Below are positions 44,029-53,369 of a DNA stretch of 64,000 nt, piece by piece. The stretch covers positions 62,001 to 126,000 of the forward strand of contig JAEUHC010000014.1 of assembly GCA_016794785.1 (NCBI GenBank), read 5' to 3'. The notes beneath the pieces are model-generated. The model was not told where the DNA came from. It did no database searches and worked only from the letters and a program-made list of their open reading frames with translations. Numbering within the stretch: the stretch's first letter is position 1; the number at the start of each line of letters is the position of its first letter. This DNA comes from Opitutaceae bacterium. GTDB lineage: Bacteria > Verrucomicrobiota > Verrucomicrobiia > Opitutales > Opitutaceae. A program made the position numbers and the translations under genes.

Positions 44029-45837
44029 ATGTCGCCCAGTGACCATGATCTCCTGCGCTGCTATGCCGCGGAAAACTCCGAGGCCGCCTTCGCGGCGCTC
44101 GTGGAGCGGCATCTGAACCTCACCTATTCCGTCGCGCGCCGGATCACGCGCTCGCCGCAGCTGGCCGAGGAGGTGGCGCAAGCCGTCTTCCTCGACCTCG
44201 CGCGCCACGCCCGCGCGCTCAAGCCCGACACCCCGCTCGTCGCCTGGCTGCATGTCGTCAGCCGACGGACGGCCATCGACACCGTGCGCCGCGAATCGCG
44301 CCGCCAGGCGCGCGAAGCGGCCGCCGCACTCCTGACCGAGGACGCCGCCATGAATCCCACCCCTGATCCTTGGCCCGTGATCGAGCCGCTACTCGACGAA
44401 GCCGTGGAGTCGCTCGACGCCACCGATCGCCATGCGATCCTCCTGCGCTATTTCCAAAACAAAAGTCTCCGCGAGGTCGGCGCCGCCCTCGGCACCAGCG
44501 ACGACGCCGCGCAGAAACGCGTGAGCCGCGCGCTTGATCAACTGCGCACGTTTCTCATCCGCCGCGGCGTCACGGTCTCGGCCGCAGCCTTCGCCACCCA
44601 CTTGCCGGCCCACGCGATCCTCACTGCGCCGGCCGGGCTCGCCGGCCTCATTTCCTCGGCCGTCTTTTCCGGCACCGCGATCGCCACCACCGCATCCGTC
44701 GCCGTCATGTCCCTCGCCCAGAAGGCCCTCGTCGCCGCCGGCGTCGCCGCGCTGGTCGCGCTCGTCGTCCACCAGGTCGGATCGCTTCCCAATCCGCCGC
44801 CACTCCAGATCACCGCCACCGCGCCGGCCCCCGCCGCGCCGACGTCGGTGATTTCGCCCGCGCTTCCACAGCCGATGCCCGCCGCCGCCCGCGTCACCCC
44901 CGGCTCGCCGGAGGATATGCGGGTCGCGCTCCTGCGGCAGCTCTTCGTCGAGTTGCCAGCCCAGAGTCTGCCCGAGCTTCGGCTGCTCGCGCCGGTGGAT
45001 TGGGCGGACGTCGCCCGCGCCCATGAGCTCGATTCCGCCGCCGACATCCGCGTGGCCCTCGCGAAACTGCGCTCGCTGGCCCGCAGGAAATTCGCCACGC
45101 ACCTCCAAGCCGCGCTGCGCCGCTTTTCCGCTGCCACCGATGGCACCCTGCCCCACGACATCGCGCAGCTCGCTCCACACCTCGATGCTCCGGCGGATGC
45201 CGAGATGCTCGCCCGCTACGAACTCACGCGAGGCCGCAAACTCGGTGATGCCGACGAAAAGCTTCTCCACGAAAAACCCACCTCCGACATGCTCCTTTCC
45301 GTCGGGCTCGACGGCTGGCACATGAAGAACAACCCGGACTTTGCCCCGGCCGTCGGCGAAACCGACATGGATGCGCTCGCCCGCGCCGCCAAGGCAGTCG
45401 ATACGGCCGTTGGCCCCGAAAGCACACTCGCCACCGAAATGATTCCGGGACTGACGATGATGGCCGAGGGCATGAAGAAATCATTTGCCACAGCAGCCGA
45501 ATCGCTCGGCGGCGAAGAGGCCATCGGCGAAGCGTTGAAGGACGCCGTGCGCCGCTTCGTCGCGGCCAACCCGGGTGCGACCGTCACCGATCTCGGGCAG
45601 ATCCTGCCCTACCTGCCGATCGCAGACAAACTGATCGCCGCCGCCGGCCCGATGTTCGCGCAGGTCGCCTACCTGGCCGAGCATCCCGGCCGGCCACCAG
45701 CGAATGAGGAGCAACTGCGCCGCTACCTCGCGGGCTCACCGGATCTCGGCGCCGCGTTCAAACTCATGAAGCTGCAGTGGGACGGCGAGCAGGTGACTTT
45801 TTCCTACAACTTTGAGTGGCAGGGAAAGAAAGACTGA
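44029..45837 (+). CDS. ECF sigma factor with membrane-anchored C-terminal extension
   Basis: 602-residue protein. Sigma-70 region 2 spans about residues 10-85 (ALVERHLNLTYSVARRI, AWLHVVSRRTAIDTVRRESR) and region 4 about 120-178 (LDATDRHAILLRYFQNKSLR then EVGAALGTSDDAAQKRVSRA). A typical ECF factor ends there; this one continues for 420 residues with a Thr/Pro-rich linker, one transmembrane segment (about 232-250, ALVAAGVAALVALVVHQVG) and a region holding repeats at about 362-386 and 506-530 (ALRRFSAATDGTLPHDIAQL and AVRRFVAANPGATVTDLGQI). The tail should sit outside the cytoplasm and may sense a signal. No anti-sigma gene is adjacent. The start ATG at 44029 is unambiguous. Confidence 0.9.
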   Translation: MSPSDHDLLRCYAAENSEAAFAALVERHLNLTYSVARRITRSPQLAEEVAQAVFLDLARHARALKPDTPLVAWLHVVSRRTAIDTVRRESRRQAREAAAALLTEDAAMNPTPDPWPVIEPLLDEAVESLDATDRHAILLRYFQNKSLREVGAALGTSDDAAQKRVSRALDQLRTFLIRRGVTVSAAAFATHLPAHAILTAPAGLAGLISSAVFSGTAIATTASVAVMSLAQKALVAAGVAALVALVVHQVGSLPNPPPLQITATAPAPAAPTSVISPALPQPMPAAARVTPGSPEDMRVALLRQLFVELPAQSLPELRLLAPVDWADVARAHELDSAADIRVALAKLRSLARRKFATHLQAALRRFSAATDGTLPHDIAQLAPHLDAPADAEMLARYELTRGRKLGDADEKLLHEKPTSDMLLSVGLDGWHMKNNPDFAPAVGETDMDALARAAKAVDTAVGPESTLATEMIPGLTMMAEGMKKSFATAAESLGGEEAIGEALKDAVRRFVAANPGATVTDLGQILPYLPIADKLIAAAGPMFAQVAYLAEHPGRPPANEEQLRRYLAGSPDLGAAFKLMKLQWDGEQVTFSYNFEWQGKKD

Positions 45838-45858
45838 GCCGCCCGCGACCGCGGCTAC
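45836..45858. repeat. REP-like sequence between sigma factor and msrA
   Basis: On the minus strand the sequence reads GTAG followed by an imperfect palindrome with arms AGCCGC and GCGGCT around an 8-bp centre. It starts inside the sigma-factor stop and its CTAC/GTAG foot supplies the TAG stop of msrA (45855-45857). The convergent genes are separated by only 17 bp, almost all of it this element. Confidence 0.6.
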
Positions 45859-46463
45859 TTTTTCGTCGCGCCCGCTTTTTCCGCCGCAATCTGCGACTTC
45901 AGCTTCTTCACCTTGGGCGCGATCACGTATGCGCAGTAGCCGGCGTTGGGATTCAGGCGGAAATAGTCCTGATGATATTTCTCCGCGACCCAGAATTTCT
46001 CCAGCGCCACGATCTCGGTCGTGATGGGGTCGCGGAACTCCTGCGCGGCCTTGGCGCGCGACTTCTCGGCGGCGGCCTTCTGCTCCGGCGAGGCGTAGAG
46101 AATGATGGAGCGGTATTGAGGGCCGTGGTCGTTGCCCTGGCCGCCGACCTGGGTGGGATTATGGACGTGCCAGAAGTAATCGAGCAGCTTCTCGAGCGAG
46201 ACCACGGCCGGATCGTAGTCGATTTTGATCACCTCGGCATGGCCGGTTTTCTTGGTGCCGATCTGCTCGTAGGTGGGGTTGGGCACGTGGCCGCCGGCGT
46301 AGCCGCTCACGACGTCCTTCACGCCGGGCAGGATTTCATAGGCGGCCTCGGTGCACCAGAAGCAGCCGCCGCCGAGGATGAGGGATTCGAGTTTGGGAGC
46401 GGCGGCAGACATGGAGAGAGGGAGGAGAGAGCAGAGGATGAAGAGGAAAGCGGGGCTTTTCAT
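45855..46463 (-). CDS. msrA: Peptide-methionine (S)-S-oxide reductase MsrA, exported
   Basis: 202-residue repair enzyme that reduces methionine-S-sulfoxide in proteins. An N-terminal signal (AFLFILCSLLPLSMSAA) directs it out of the cytoplasm. The active-site motif is GGGCFWCTEAAYEILPGV with the catalytic Cys at about residue 34, followed by SGYAGGHVPNPTYEQIGTKK, GHAEVIKIDYDP, and HNPTQVGGQGNDHGPQYRSI, all standard MsrA. The C-terminus, AGYCAYVIAPKVKKLK, holds a Cys that may be the resolving residue. No MsrB is fused or adjacent. The ATG at 46463 is chosen for the signal peptide. Confidence 0.95.
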   Translation of the reverse strand: MKSPAFLFILCSLLPLSMSAAAPKLESLILGGGCFWCTEAAYEILPGVKDVVSGYAGGHVPNPTYEQIGTKKTGHAEVIKIDYDPAVVSLEKLLDYFWHVHNPTQVGGQGNDHGPQYRSIILYASPEQKAAAEKSRAKAAQEFRDPITTEIVALEKFWVAEKYHQDYFRLNPNAGYCAYVIAPKVKKLKSQIAAEKAGATKK

Positions 46464-46600
46464 GACCGTGAGAGCCTGCTCATGCCGGCCTATTCCGCAA
46501 CGGACAAGATAGTTTCCCGCTCCAACGGGCAGCCGCCGAGTTCCGCATTGCTTCACGCCGCGCTACGACAGTAAGCTAAGATCCCAGCCCTGGGGATGCT

Positions 46601-46651
46601 CCGCCCCTCGTCAGGTTCCGCCCCTCGTCAGGTTCCGCCCCTCGTCAGGTT
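46601..46651. repeat. 17-bp tandem repeat, three perfect copies
   Basis: The unit CCGCCCCTCGTCAGGTT occurs three times without mismatch (46601-46617, 46618-46634, 46635-46651), followed by a partial copy CCGCTCCTT. It lies 48 bp upstream of the TonB-receptor ATG at 46699, in the expected promoter or 5'-UTR. Copy number could vary by slippage. Confidence 0.9.
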
Positions 46652-46698
46652 CCGCTCCTTGGTGTTGGGCGATATCTCCCTTGCCTCCTAAAAACCCC

Positions 46699-49600
46699 AT
46701 GACTGCAACCAACCGCCCCACCCTGCCTGTCTTGATTCGCGTCACCGCCACCGCCGCCTGTCTTTGGTTCGGCCGCGGCGCCTCGCAAGGCCAGACCGCC
46801 GCAGCCCCTCCCGGAGGCACTGATCGCGACGAACGCGTCACCCTCACGCCCTTCACTGTCAGCGCGGAGAAGGACGTCGGCTTCGTCGCCGCCAGTTCGC
46901 TCGCCGGCGGCCGGATCGCCACGGCGCTGAAGGACACACCCGTGGCCTACTCCGTCGTCACGGCGGAATTCCTCGAGGCCTTTAATCTCACCGATGTCGC
47001 CGAAGCGACCCAGTGGTCCGTCAATAGCACCGTCATCGACGCCGACGGCACAAATCGAGCCTTTGGCACTTCCGTCGGCAACGGCGGCCTGCGCACGCGC
47101 GGCGTGGCGACTGGCCTGCCCACGCGGAATTTTTTCCCGTTCATCATGACGGCCGACAGCTACAATCTCGATCGCGTGGACTACGGCCGCGGCCCCAACG
47201 CCGTGCTTTTCGGCGCCGGCGGAGTCGGCGGCACCGTCAACTCTGTCACGAAGCAAGCCGACGTCTCCAAGAATTTCCAGAGCGCCCGCATCCAGCTAGG
47301 CAGTTACAACCGCTACCGCTTCACCGCTGACGCCAACCACGCGCTCAACCGGCAGTTCGCCATCCGCACCAATCTCGTCTGGGACCAATCCGACACGTGG
47401 CGCGACAACGAGTGGAAAGACCGCTACGGCGCCCACCTCGCCGCCACCTATCAGCCAACCTCACGCCTCACGCTCCGCGCCGAGGCCGAATACGGGCGCA
47501 GCCGCGAACTCCGCGGCACCACCTCGCTGCGCGACCGCCTCTCCGCGTGGGACGGCATCACCACCTTCAGCAGTATCCCGACCACGCTGCCCACCAACGC
47601 CCAGCTCGCCGCCGCAGGCATCGTTCGCTCCGGCATGCGCTGGGTCACTCATCCCGGCTTCGGCGGACGGGTGCTCAACTTTGAGAACCGCTACGTGACC
47701 AAAGGTGCCGCCCAGAACACCAACATCACCCTGACCAACCTGATTAACGGCATGCCCATCCGCACTCCAAGCTTCACGCTCAACAACCAGGCCATGGTGG
47801 ACGACAACTTCGGCGTCCCCGCCGACCGCTACGCGCGCGCCCTCGCTGGCTCGCCATTTTTCACCATCCCCACCCGCGAATCCACCACCGTGTGGTCCAA
47901 CAAGCTCCCGACCTTCACTGAAAAATCCAAGGATTTCTCCCTCGTCGCCAACTACAAGGTCGGAGGCGGACTCTACGTTGAGCTCGCCGGCGACATCAAT
48001 GAGGGCGACGCCAACGGCCAGACCGGCCTCGCCCGCCGCGGGGGCCAGGACATCTACATCGATATCGATTCCACACTTCCCGGCGGCGGAGCCAACCCGA
48101 ACTTCCTGCACCCCTTCATGGAGTTCATGGAATATCAGAATCTCCGCACGAACAAGATGCGCAGCGCCCGCGCGCAGGCCGTCTACATCCGGGACACCCG
48201 CTTCGGCAAATTCCAGTTCAGCGGCATGGCCGGCATGACCGAGCACAAGACGGTCGCCCGCGCCCGCACCCTGCTACTCCCGCTAAAGAGCCGCGCCCCC
48301 GACGCCCGCAGCTGGGTCGATAATCTCGAATACAGCGAATACGCCATCTACACCCGCTTCTATTCCGACCAACCCAATCGCAATTACAGCCCGCCTTCCA
48401 GCACCCCGGTGACCTTGGTGAATCCCGTCACTGGACTTACCGAGACGGTCACCCCCACCTGGATGTTCGACACCCGCCGCGAGGACAACAACCGCAACAG
48501 CCTTCGCGAATACAAGTTCCTCCAAGCCGCCGGCAATCTCGACCTATTCAAAAACCGCCTCGTCCTCATCGGGGCCTTCCGCCGCGACTTCGCCACCATC
48601 GCCGACAAACGCGTGCTTGCGCCCGGCGACATGCCCGCCGGCTGGGACGGCACCTCGCTCACTTTTCGTCGCGACGCCCCGGCCGACTACTTCGCGCTAA
48701 AATATTTCCCCAAGGATGCCGCCGGCCGCGTCAACGGCCCGGAGACCCCCGCCGACGTCCGCCCCCGCGCGAACATCAACGGCGCCAATCTCCCCCAGCC
48801 CCAATACGCCAACGACCGCTTCCGCGACGATTTCGATTCCCCGGCCCTCTCACCCATCATCAACACCTTCACCGTCGGCGGCGTTCTGAACCTCACGCGC
48901 TGGCTCGGCGTTTATTCCAACGTCGCCGAGACCTTTAATCTCACCGCCCCGCAGCAACGCGTGGACGGCACGCTTGTCCCCCCCACCAGCTCCCGCGGCA
49001 AGGATTACGGCCTGCGCGTCACCCTGCCCAACGGCCGCCTCTCGCTCAGTATCGGCCACTTCAACTCCTACCAGGCCGGCACCTCCGTCCTCTCGCCCTC
49101 CGGCTTCAACGCCGCCTACAATGCTATCTCCGATGCGCCCGTCGTCGGCGACCTCAGCCCCGTCGGCCGCAACGCCCGCAACGTCGCCCGCTTTCCGCAG
49201 AACGTCTGGTCCACCGTCACCTCCGAGACCACGGGCTACGAATTTGAGCTCACCGCCAACTTCACCCGCGCCTGGCGCATGATCCTCAACGCCGGCCACA
49301 CCAAGGCCCGCGTGCGCGACCAATATCCCGACATCATCGCCTACTTCAAATCGCAGGATGGAATTTCCCGCCAGATTCTCGCCGATGCCGGCATCTTGAT
49401 CGACGCCAACAACGACGCCTTCATCAACCCCGCCCTCAACGATCCCACGAAGATCAATCAGCAGCGCGTGCAGGCCGCCGTCAACGGCTGGAACAACCTC
49501 ATCGACACCGTCATTCCCAACACCACCGGCCTTGTCCCGCAGGAATCGCAGGGCAGCAGCAAATGGGTCGGCAACCTCGCCACCGACTACCGCATCCAGA

Positions 49601-50025
49601 GCGGTCGGCTCAAGGGCCTCCGCCTTGGCGCCGGCATCAATTACCGCGGCGGGCAGGTCGTCGGCTACCGCGGCAGCGACACCATCGTCAACCCCGCCAA
49701 CCCGTCCACCGCCATCTACGACCCTACCGTGGATGCCGGCACGTCCGTCTATGCACCGTCTTACTATCGGGGCGTCGCCAGCCTCTCCTACATTTTCAAG
49801 CTGAAGGAAGGCCGCAGCCTCCAATTCGACCTCAACATCGACAACCTGTTCAACCGCCGCGCCCCGATCTACGGCAGCAATGGCGGCGTGATTGGCACCA
49901 ACGCCACCAACCTCCGCCCGCGCCCCGGCGAGACCATCGCGTCGCCCGCGCGCTACACTGTCCCCGGCAATTTTTCCTACCTCATCCCGCGCAACTACAC
50001 CCTCTCCGCCAAGCTGAACTTCTGA
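46699..50025 (+). CDS. Large TonB-dependent receptor
   Basis: 1108-residue outer-membrane receptor. The N-terminus has a signal-like segment (PVLIRVTATAACLWFGRGAS) and a TonB-box-like stretch (VTLTPFTVSAEKDVGFVA). The plug domain is recognisable by GRIATALKDTPVAYSVVTAE, GGLRTRGVATGLPTRNFF and VDYGRGPNAVLFGAGGVGGT, and the barrel ends SYLIPRNYTLSAKLNF with the terminal Phe typical of barrels. It is larger than siderophore receptors and lacks a carboxypeptidase-like domain, as in the Opitutaceae group of unknown ligand. The ATG at 46699 is preferred; a TTG at 46681 is possible. Ligand unknown. Confidence 0.92.
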   Translation: MTATNRPTLPVLIRVTATAACLWFGRGASQGQTAAAPPGGTDRDERVTLTPFTVSAEKDVGFVAASSLAGGRIATALKDTPVAYSVVTAEFLEAFNLTDVAEATQWSVNSTVIDADGTNRAFGTSVGNGGLRTRGVATGLPTRNFFPFIMTADSYNLDRVDYGRGPNAVLFGAGGVGGTVNSVTKQADVSKNFQSARIQLGSYNRYRFTADANHALNRQFAIRTNLVWDQSDTWRDNEWKDRYGAHLAATYQPTSRLTLRAEAEYGRSRELRGTTSLRDRLSAWDGITTFSSIPTTLPTNAQLAAAGIVRSGMRWVTHPGFGGRVLNFENRYVTKGAAQNTNITLTNLINGMPIRTPSFTLNNQAMVDDNFGVPADRYARALAGSPFFTIPTRESTTVWSNKLPTFTEKSKDFSLVANYKVGGGLYVELAGDINEGDANGQTGLARRGGQDIYIDIDSTLPGGGANPNFLHPFMEFMEYQNLRTNKMRSARAQAVYIRDTRFGKFQFSGMAGMTEHKTVARARTLLLPLKSRAPDARSWVDNLEYSEYAIYTRFYSDQPNRNYSPPSSTPVTLVNPVTGLTETVTPTWMFDTRREDNNRNSLREYKFLQAAGNLDLFKNRLVLIGAFRRDFATIADKRVLAPGDMPAGWDGTSLTFRRDAPADYFALKYFPKDAAGRVNGPETPADVRPRANINGANLPQPQYANDRFRDDFDSPALSPIINTFTVGGVLNLTRWLGVYSNVAETFNLTAPQQRVDGTLVPPTSSRGKDYGLRVTLPNGRLSLSIGHFNSYQAGTSVLSPSGFNAAYNAISDAPVVGDLSPVGRNARNVARFPQNVWSTVTSETTGYEFELTANFTRAWRMILNAGHTKARVRDQYPDIIAYFKSQDGISRQILADAGILIDANNDAFINPALNDPTKINQQRVQAAVNGWNNLIDTVIPNTTGLVPQESQGSSKWVGNLATDYRIQSGRLKGLRLGAGINYRGGQVVGYRGSDTIVNPANPSTAIYDPTVDAGTSVYAPSYYRGVASLSYIFKLKEGRSLQFDLNIDNLFNRRAPIYGSNGGVIGTNATNLRPRPGETIASPARYTVPGNFSYLIPRNYTLSAKLNF

Positions 50026-50131
50026 TCTAGCAACTGTCTTGTTTGCGGACTGAGACAAGAGTGAGGGCGCGGGGCGCGCCGAGCGGCCCTGCGTGCCGGG
50101 CGGCGGGACAGGGAGCCCGCTTCCGGCACGC

Positions 50132-51823
50132 TCACCCGTGCCCGAGCTTCCGGTATTTGATCCGGTGGGGCTGGTCGGCGTCCTTGCCCTTGCGCCGGCG
50201 GAAATCCTCGAGATACGCCGAGTAGTTGCCGTTGAACCACTGCACCGTGCTGTCGCCCTCGAAGGCGAGGATGTGCGTCGCCACGCGGTCGAGGAACCAG
50301 CGGTCGTGCGACACCACGACCGCGCAGCCGGCGTAGTTCTCCAGGCCCTCCTCCAACGCGCGGATGGAGTTCACGTCGAGATCGTTAGTCGGCTCGTCGA
50401 GGAGGATGAGGTTGGCGCCGGCCTTGAGCAGGCGCGCGAGGTGGACGCGGTTGCGCTCGCCGCCGGAGAGGATGCCGACCTTCTTCGACTGGTCCGCGCC
50501 GGTGAAACCGAACTGCGCGCAATACGCGCGCGAGTTCACCTCGCGCCCCGGCAGGCGCATGATCTCCTCGCCGCCGCTGATCGCCTGCCAGATCGTCTCG
50601 GAGTCCGGCAGCGTGTCGCGCGACTGATCGACGTGGGCGATCTTCACGGTGTCGCCCACGCGCAGCGTGCCGGCGGAGGGCTGCTCCGCGCCGATGATGA
50701 GGCGGAAAAGCGTGGTCTTGCCCGCGCCGTTGGGGCCGATCACGCCCACGATGCCGCCGGGCGGGAGGGAGAAATTCACGTCCTCGAAGAGCACGTTGTC
50801 GCCGTAGCTCTTCGCGAGCTGCTGGGCCTCGACGACGAGGGTGCCGAGCCGCGGCCCCGGCGGGATGAGCATCTCGAACTCGCGCTCCTTCTCGGTGACG
50901 TTTTCCTTGAGCATCTTCTCGTAGGCGTTGATGCGCGCCTGGCCCTTGGCCTGGCGGGCCTTCGCCCCGGAGCGAATCCACTCCAGCTCGCGCGCCATCG
51001 CCTTGGCGCGCTTGTCCTCGGTGCGCTGCTGCACAGCGGCGCGCGCCTGCTTTTGCTCGAGCCACGAGGAGTAGTTGCCCTTCCACGGGATGCCGTGCCC
51101 CCGATCGAGCTCGAGGATCCACTGCGCGACATTGTCGAGGAAGTAGCGGTCATGCGTCACCGCGATCACGGTGCCTTCGTAACGCGCGAGATGCTGCTCG
51201 AGCCAGTGGACGCTCTCGGCATCGAGATGGTTGGTCGGCTCGTCGAGGAGGAGAATCGAGGGCTTCTGCAACAGCAGCCGCGCAAGCGCGACGCGGCGGC
51301 GCTCGCCGCCGGAGAGTTTGTCCACGAGCGCATCGCCGGGCGGACAACGCAGCGCGTCCATGGCCATCTCAATCAGCGGCGCGACATCCCACGCGCCGAG
51401 GGCGTCGATCTTTTCCTGCAGCTCACCCTGCCGTGCCATGATGGCGTCCTTGGCGGCATCGTCGGCGGCTTCGTTGAGCTCGTCCCACGTCGCATCGTAG
51501 GCCGCCGTGAGATCGGTGAGATGCTTCACGCCTTCCTCGACGCTCGCGCGCACCGTGGAGCCCGGCGTGAGGTGCGGCTCCTGCTCGAGGAAGCCGACCG
51601 TGTAGCCCGGCTCGAAGTGCAGCCGCCCGTCGATCTCGGTGTCGCGGCCGGCAAGGATGCGGAGGAGCGAGGATTTGCCGGAGCCGTTGAGGCCGAGCAC
51701 GCCGATCTTCGCGCCGTAGTAAAACGAGAGCGAGATGTCGCGGAGGATCTCCTTGCGCTCGATTTTCTTCGAGACGCCAAGCATCGAGAAAATGATCGTG
51801 GGGGCGGTTTCGGCTTTGGCCAT
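50132..51823 (-). CDS. ettA: Energy-dependent translational throttle protein EttA
   Basis: 563-residue ABC-F protein that binds the ribosomal E site and gates entry into elongation according to the ATP/ADP ratio. Walker A motifs are GLNGSGKSSLLR (about residues 43-54) and GPNGAGKTTLFR; signature LSGGERRRVALARLL and LSGGERNRVHLARLL; Walker B ILLLDEPTNHLDAESVHWLE and LILLDEPTNDLDVNSIRALE. The N-terminal start (TIIFSMLGVSKKIERKEILR) and the end (FRRRKGKDADQPHRIKYRKL) are those of EttA. The internal arm (LEWIRSGAKARQAKGQARIN) that contacts L1 is present. It is separate from the Uup-like protein at 28816. Confidence 0.95.
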   Translation of the reverse strand: MAKAETAPTIIFSMLGVSKKIERKEILRDISLSFYYGAKIGVLGLNGSGKSSLLRILAGRDTEIDGRLHFEPGYTVGFLEQEPHLTPGSTVRASVEEGVKHLTDLTAAYDATWDELNEAADDAAKDAIMARQGELQEKIDALGAWDVAPLIEMAMDALRCPPGDALVDKLSGGERRRVALARLLLQKPSILLLDEPTNHLDAESVHWLEQHLARYEGTVIAVTHDRYFLDNVAQWILELDRGHGIPWKGNYSSWLEQKQARAAVQQRTEDKRAKAMARELEWIRSGAKARQAKGQARINAYEKMLKENVTEKEREFEMLIPPGPRLGTLVVEAQQLAKSYGDNVLFEDVNFSLPPGGIVGVIGPNGAGKTTLFRLIIGAEQPSAGTLRVGDTVKIAHVDQSRDTLPDSETIWQAISGGEEIMRLPGREVNSRAYCAQFGFTGADQSKKVGILSGGERNRVHLARLLKAGANLILLDEPTNDLDVNSIRALEEGLENYAGCAVVVSHDRWFLDRVATHILAFEGDSTVQWFNGNYSAYLEDFRRRKGKDADQPHRIKYRKLGHG

Positions 51824-51835
51824 GGGCGGGAGCGT

Positions 51836-52090
51836 CTAGGGATTCGTCAGGGTTTCAAGCCGCGCGAGCCACGCCAGCGCGTCCTCGCGATTGGCGCCGC
51901 ACATCGTCTCCGTCGGCCGCAGGCTCGCGCACACCGCCGGGCGCTCGGGCCGGCCAAAGAGCGCGCAGCGCAGGTCGGGCGTGAGCTGCACGCAAGGGAT
52001 GCCCGCCGGTTTGCCGTGCGGCATGCCGGGAATCGGCGACGAGATGGAGGGCGCGATGCAGCACGCGCCGCAACCGGGGCGGCAGTCCAT
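51836..52090 (-). CDS. YkgJ-family cysteine-cluster protein
   Basis: 84-residue protein with a Cys cluster: [20 protein letters not shown] near the N-terminus, then [27 protein letters not shown] and TMCGANRED. This is the YkgJ/CxxCxxCC family, thought to bind zinc or an Fe-S cluster. The ATG at 52090 is preferred because relatives begin with M-[DE]-CRPGC; a start at 52120 adds ten residues. It ends 13 bp before ettA starts. The function of the family is not established. Confidence 0.85.
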   Translation of the reverse strand: MDCRPGCGACCIAPSISSPIPGMPHGKPAGIPCVQLTPDLRCALFGRPERPAVCASLRPTETMCGANREDALAWLARLETLTNP

Positions 52091-52196
52091 GCGCGCGACC
52101 CTCGGCGGCGCGGCGCACAAGGCAAGCCCGGGCGAAGTTAGGCATGGAACCGCGTCGTTTCCCCAGTTTCATACCGGGCATAACCCAAGCCCAGCC

Positions 52197-52508
52197 ATGA
52201 AACGCCCCGTCCTGCCTGCCCTTGCCCTCCTGGCCCTCGCCTTCGCCGGCTGCGCCGCCACGCCGACCAAGGAAAGCACCGGCGAGTATCTCGACGGCGC
52301 GGCCATCACCACCAAGGTCAAGACGGCCCATGTGCGCGATCCCTTGGTGAAAGCCTTCGATATCAACGTGGAGACCTTCAAGGGCATCGTGCAGCTCGCG
52401 GGCTTCGTGGACACGGCCGAGCAAAAGGCGCGCGCCGAGGAACTGGCCCGAGCGGTGCCAGGCGTGACCGACGTGAAGAATGCGATCATGCTGAAGACCG
52501 CGAAGTGA
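52197..52508 (+). CDS. BON-domain lipoprotein (OsmY-like)
   Basis: 103-residue predicted lipoprotein. The signal ends in LAFAGCAA, with the lipidated Cys at about residue 19. One BON domain fills the rest: LDGAAITTKVKTAHVRDPLV, FDINVETFKGIVQLAGFVDT and AEQKARAEELARAVPGVTDV, with the conserved Gly of the fold. BON domains bind phospholipid and stabilise the envelope under osmotic stress; OsmY has two, this has one. It is a single gene before the tRNA. Confidence 0.88.
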   Translation: MKRPVLPALALLALAFAGCAATPTKESTGEYLDGAAITTKVKTAHVRDPLVKAFDINVETFKGIVQLAGFVDTAEQKARAEELARAVPGVTDVKNAIMLKTAK

Positions 52509-52567
52509 AGAAACGGTCGGACGCCAAACCGGGCTCGCTTTGCCCACGGACCGTCCTCGGCCGGAGA

Positions 52568-52644
52568 TGGTGGACGCTTGCGGACTCGAACCGCAGACCC
52601 CCTGCGTGTGAAGCAGGTGCTCTAACCAACTGAGCTAAGCGTCC
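52568..52644 (-). tRNA. tRNA-Val (anticodon CAC)
   Basis: On the minus strand the acceptor stem GGACGCT pairs with AGCGTCC, followed by A73 and an encoded CCA (52568-52570). The D-arm GCTCAGTTGGTTAGAGC, the anticodon stem CCTGC/GCAGG with loop TTCACAC, and the T-arm with GGTTCGAGTCC are all present. The anticodon CAC reads GUG (valine). No intron. Confidence 0.95.
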
Positions 52645-52715
52645 GACTTGGGGGCGAGAACGTGGACAGCGCCCCCCAGCGAGGCAATCCCGTTTTCTCG
52701 CGCGCCTCGCCGCAG

Positions 52716-53369
52716 TCACTTTTTCGTGATGACGGGACGCTTTCGAGCCGGGGCGACGGTGCGGCAGATTTCGCACACCGTGCCGTCGCAGCCGTGCGCG
52801 GAGCAGTGCTCGCGGCCATAGTAGATGATGCGCAGGTGCAGGGCATTCCAGTGCTCGCGCGGGAAGAGTAGCTTCAGGTCCGCCTCGGTCTGCTCCACGC
52901 TTTTCCCGCTCGTGAGCTTCCAGCGCTGGGCGAGGCGGTGGATGTGCGTGTCCACGGGAAACGCCGGCACGCCGAAGGCCTGGGCCATGACGACGCTCGC
53001 GGTCTTGTGGCCGACGCCCGGCAACTCCTCCAACTCGGCGAAGGTCCGAGGCACGGCCCCGCCGTGTTTTTCCAAGAGCAGGCGCGAGAGCCCCGCGATC
53101 GCCTCGGCCTTGCGCGGGGCCAGGCCGCAGGGGCGCACGATGGCGTCGATCTGCGCGACGCTGAGGGCGGCCATTTTTTGCGGCGTGTCGGCGAGGGCGA
53201 AGAGCGCGGGCGTGGTGAGGTTCACGCGCTTGTCGGTGCACTGCGCGGAGAGCAGCACGGCGACGAGCAGGGTAAAGGCATCGCGGTGATCGAGCGGGAT
53301 CGCGGGCGCGGGGTAGAGCTCCGCGAGCCGGCGGTCGATGAAGGCGGCGCGCTCCAGCTTGGTCGTCAT
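52716..53369 (-). CDS. nth: Endonuclease III (DNA glycosylase/AP lyase)
   Basis: 217-residue base-excision repair enzyme that removes oxidised pyrimidines. The helix-hairpin-helix is [20 protein letters not shown] with catalytic Lys in GHKTA, and the catalytic Asp is in [12 protein letters not shown]. The first part, [20 protein letters not shown], is typical. The C-terminal Fe-S region reads C-x4-C-x4-C-x2-C ([17 protein letters not shown]) instead of the E. coli C-x6-C-x2-C-x5-C, so the cluster ligands are spaced differently. The ATG at 53369 is chosen over an upstream extension to 53573 because [10 protein letters not shown] begins the conserved fold. It is divergent from gcvP. Confidence 0.92.
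   Translation of the reverse strand: MTTKLERAAFIDRRLAELYPAPAIPLDHRDAFTLLVAVLLSAQCTDKRVNLTTPALFALADTPQKMAALSVAQIDAIVRPCGLAPRKAEAIAGLSRLLLEKHGGAVPRTFAELEELPGVGHKTASVVMAQAFGVPAFPVDTHIHRLAQRWKLTSGKSVEQTEADLKLLFPREHWNALHLRIIYYGREHCSAHGCDGTVCEICRTVAPARKRPVITKK

Noticed and set aside
46601..46651. CRISPR array
   Set aside because: The 17-bp units are directly adjacent with no spacers between them.
50026..50131. Terminator after the second TonB receptor
   Set aside because: The CTTGT...ACAAG pair at about 50038-50062 is only 5 bp with a long loop and has no T-run.
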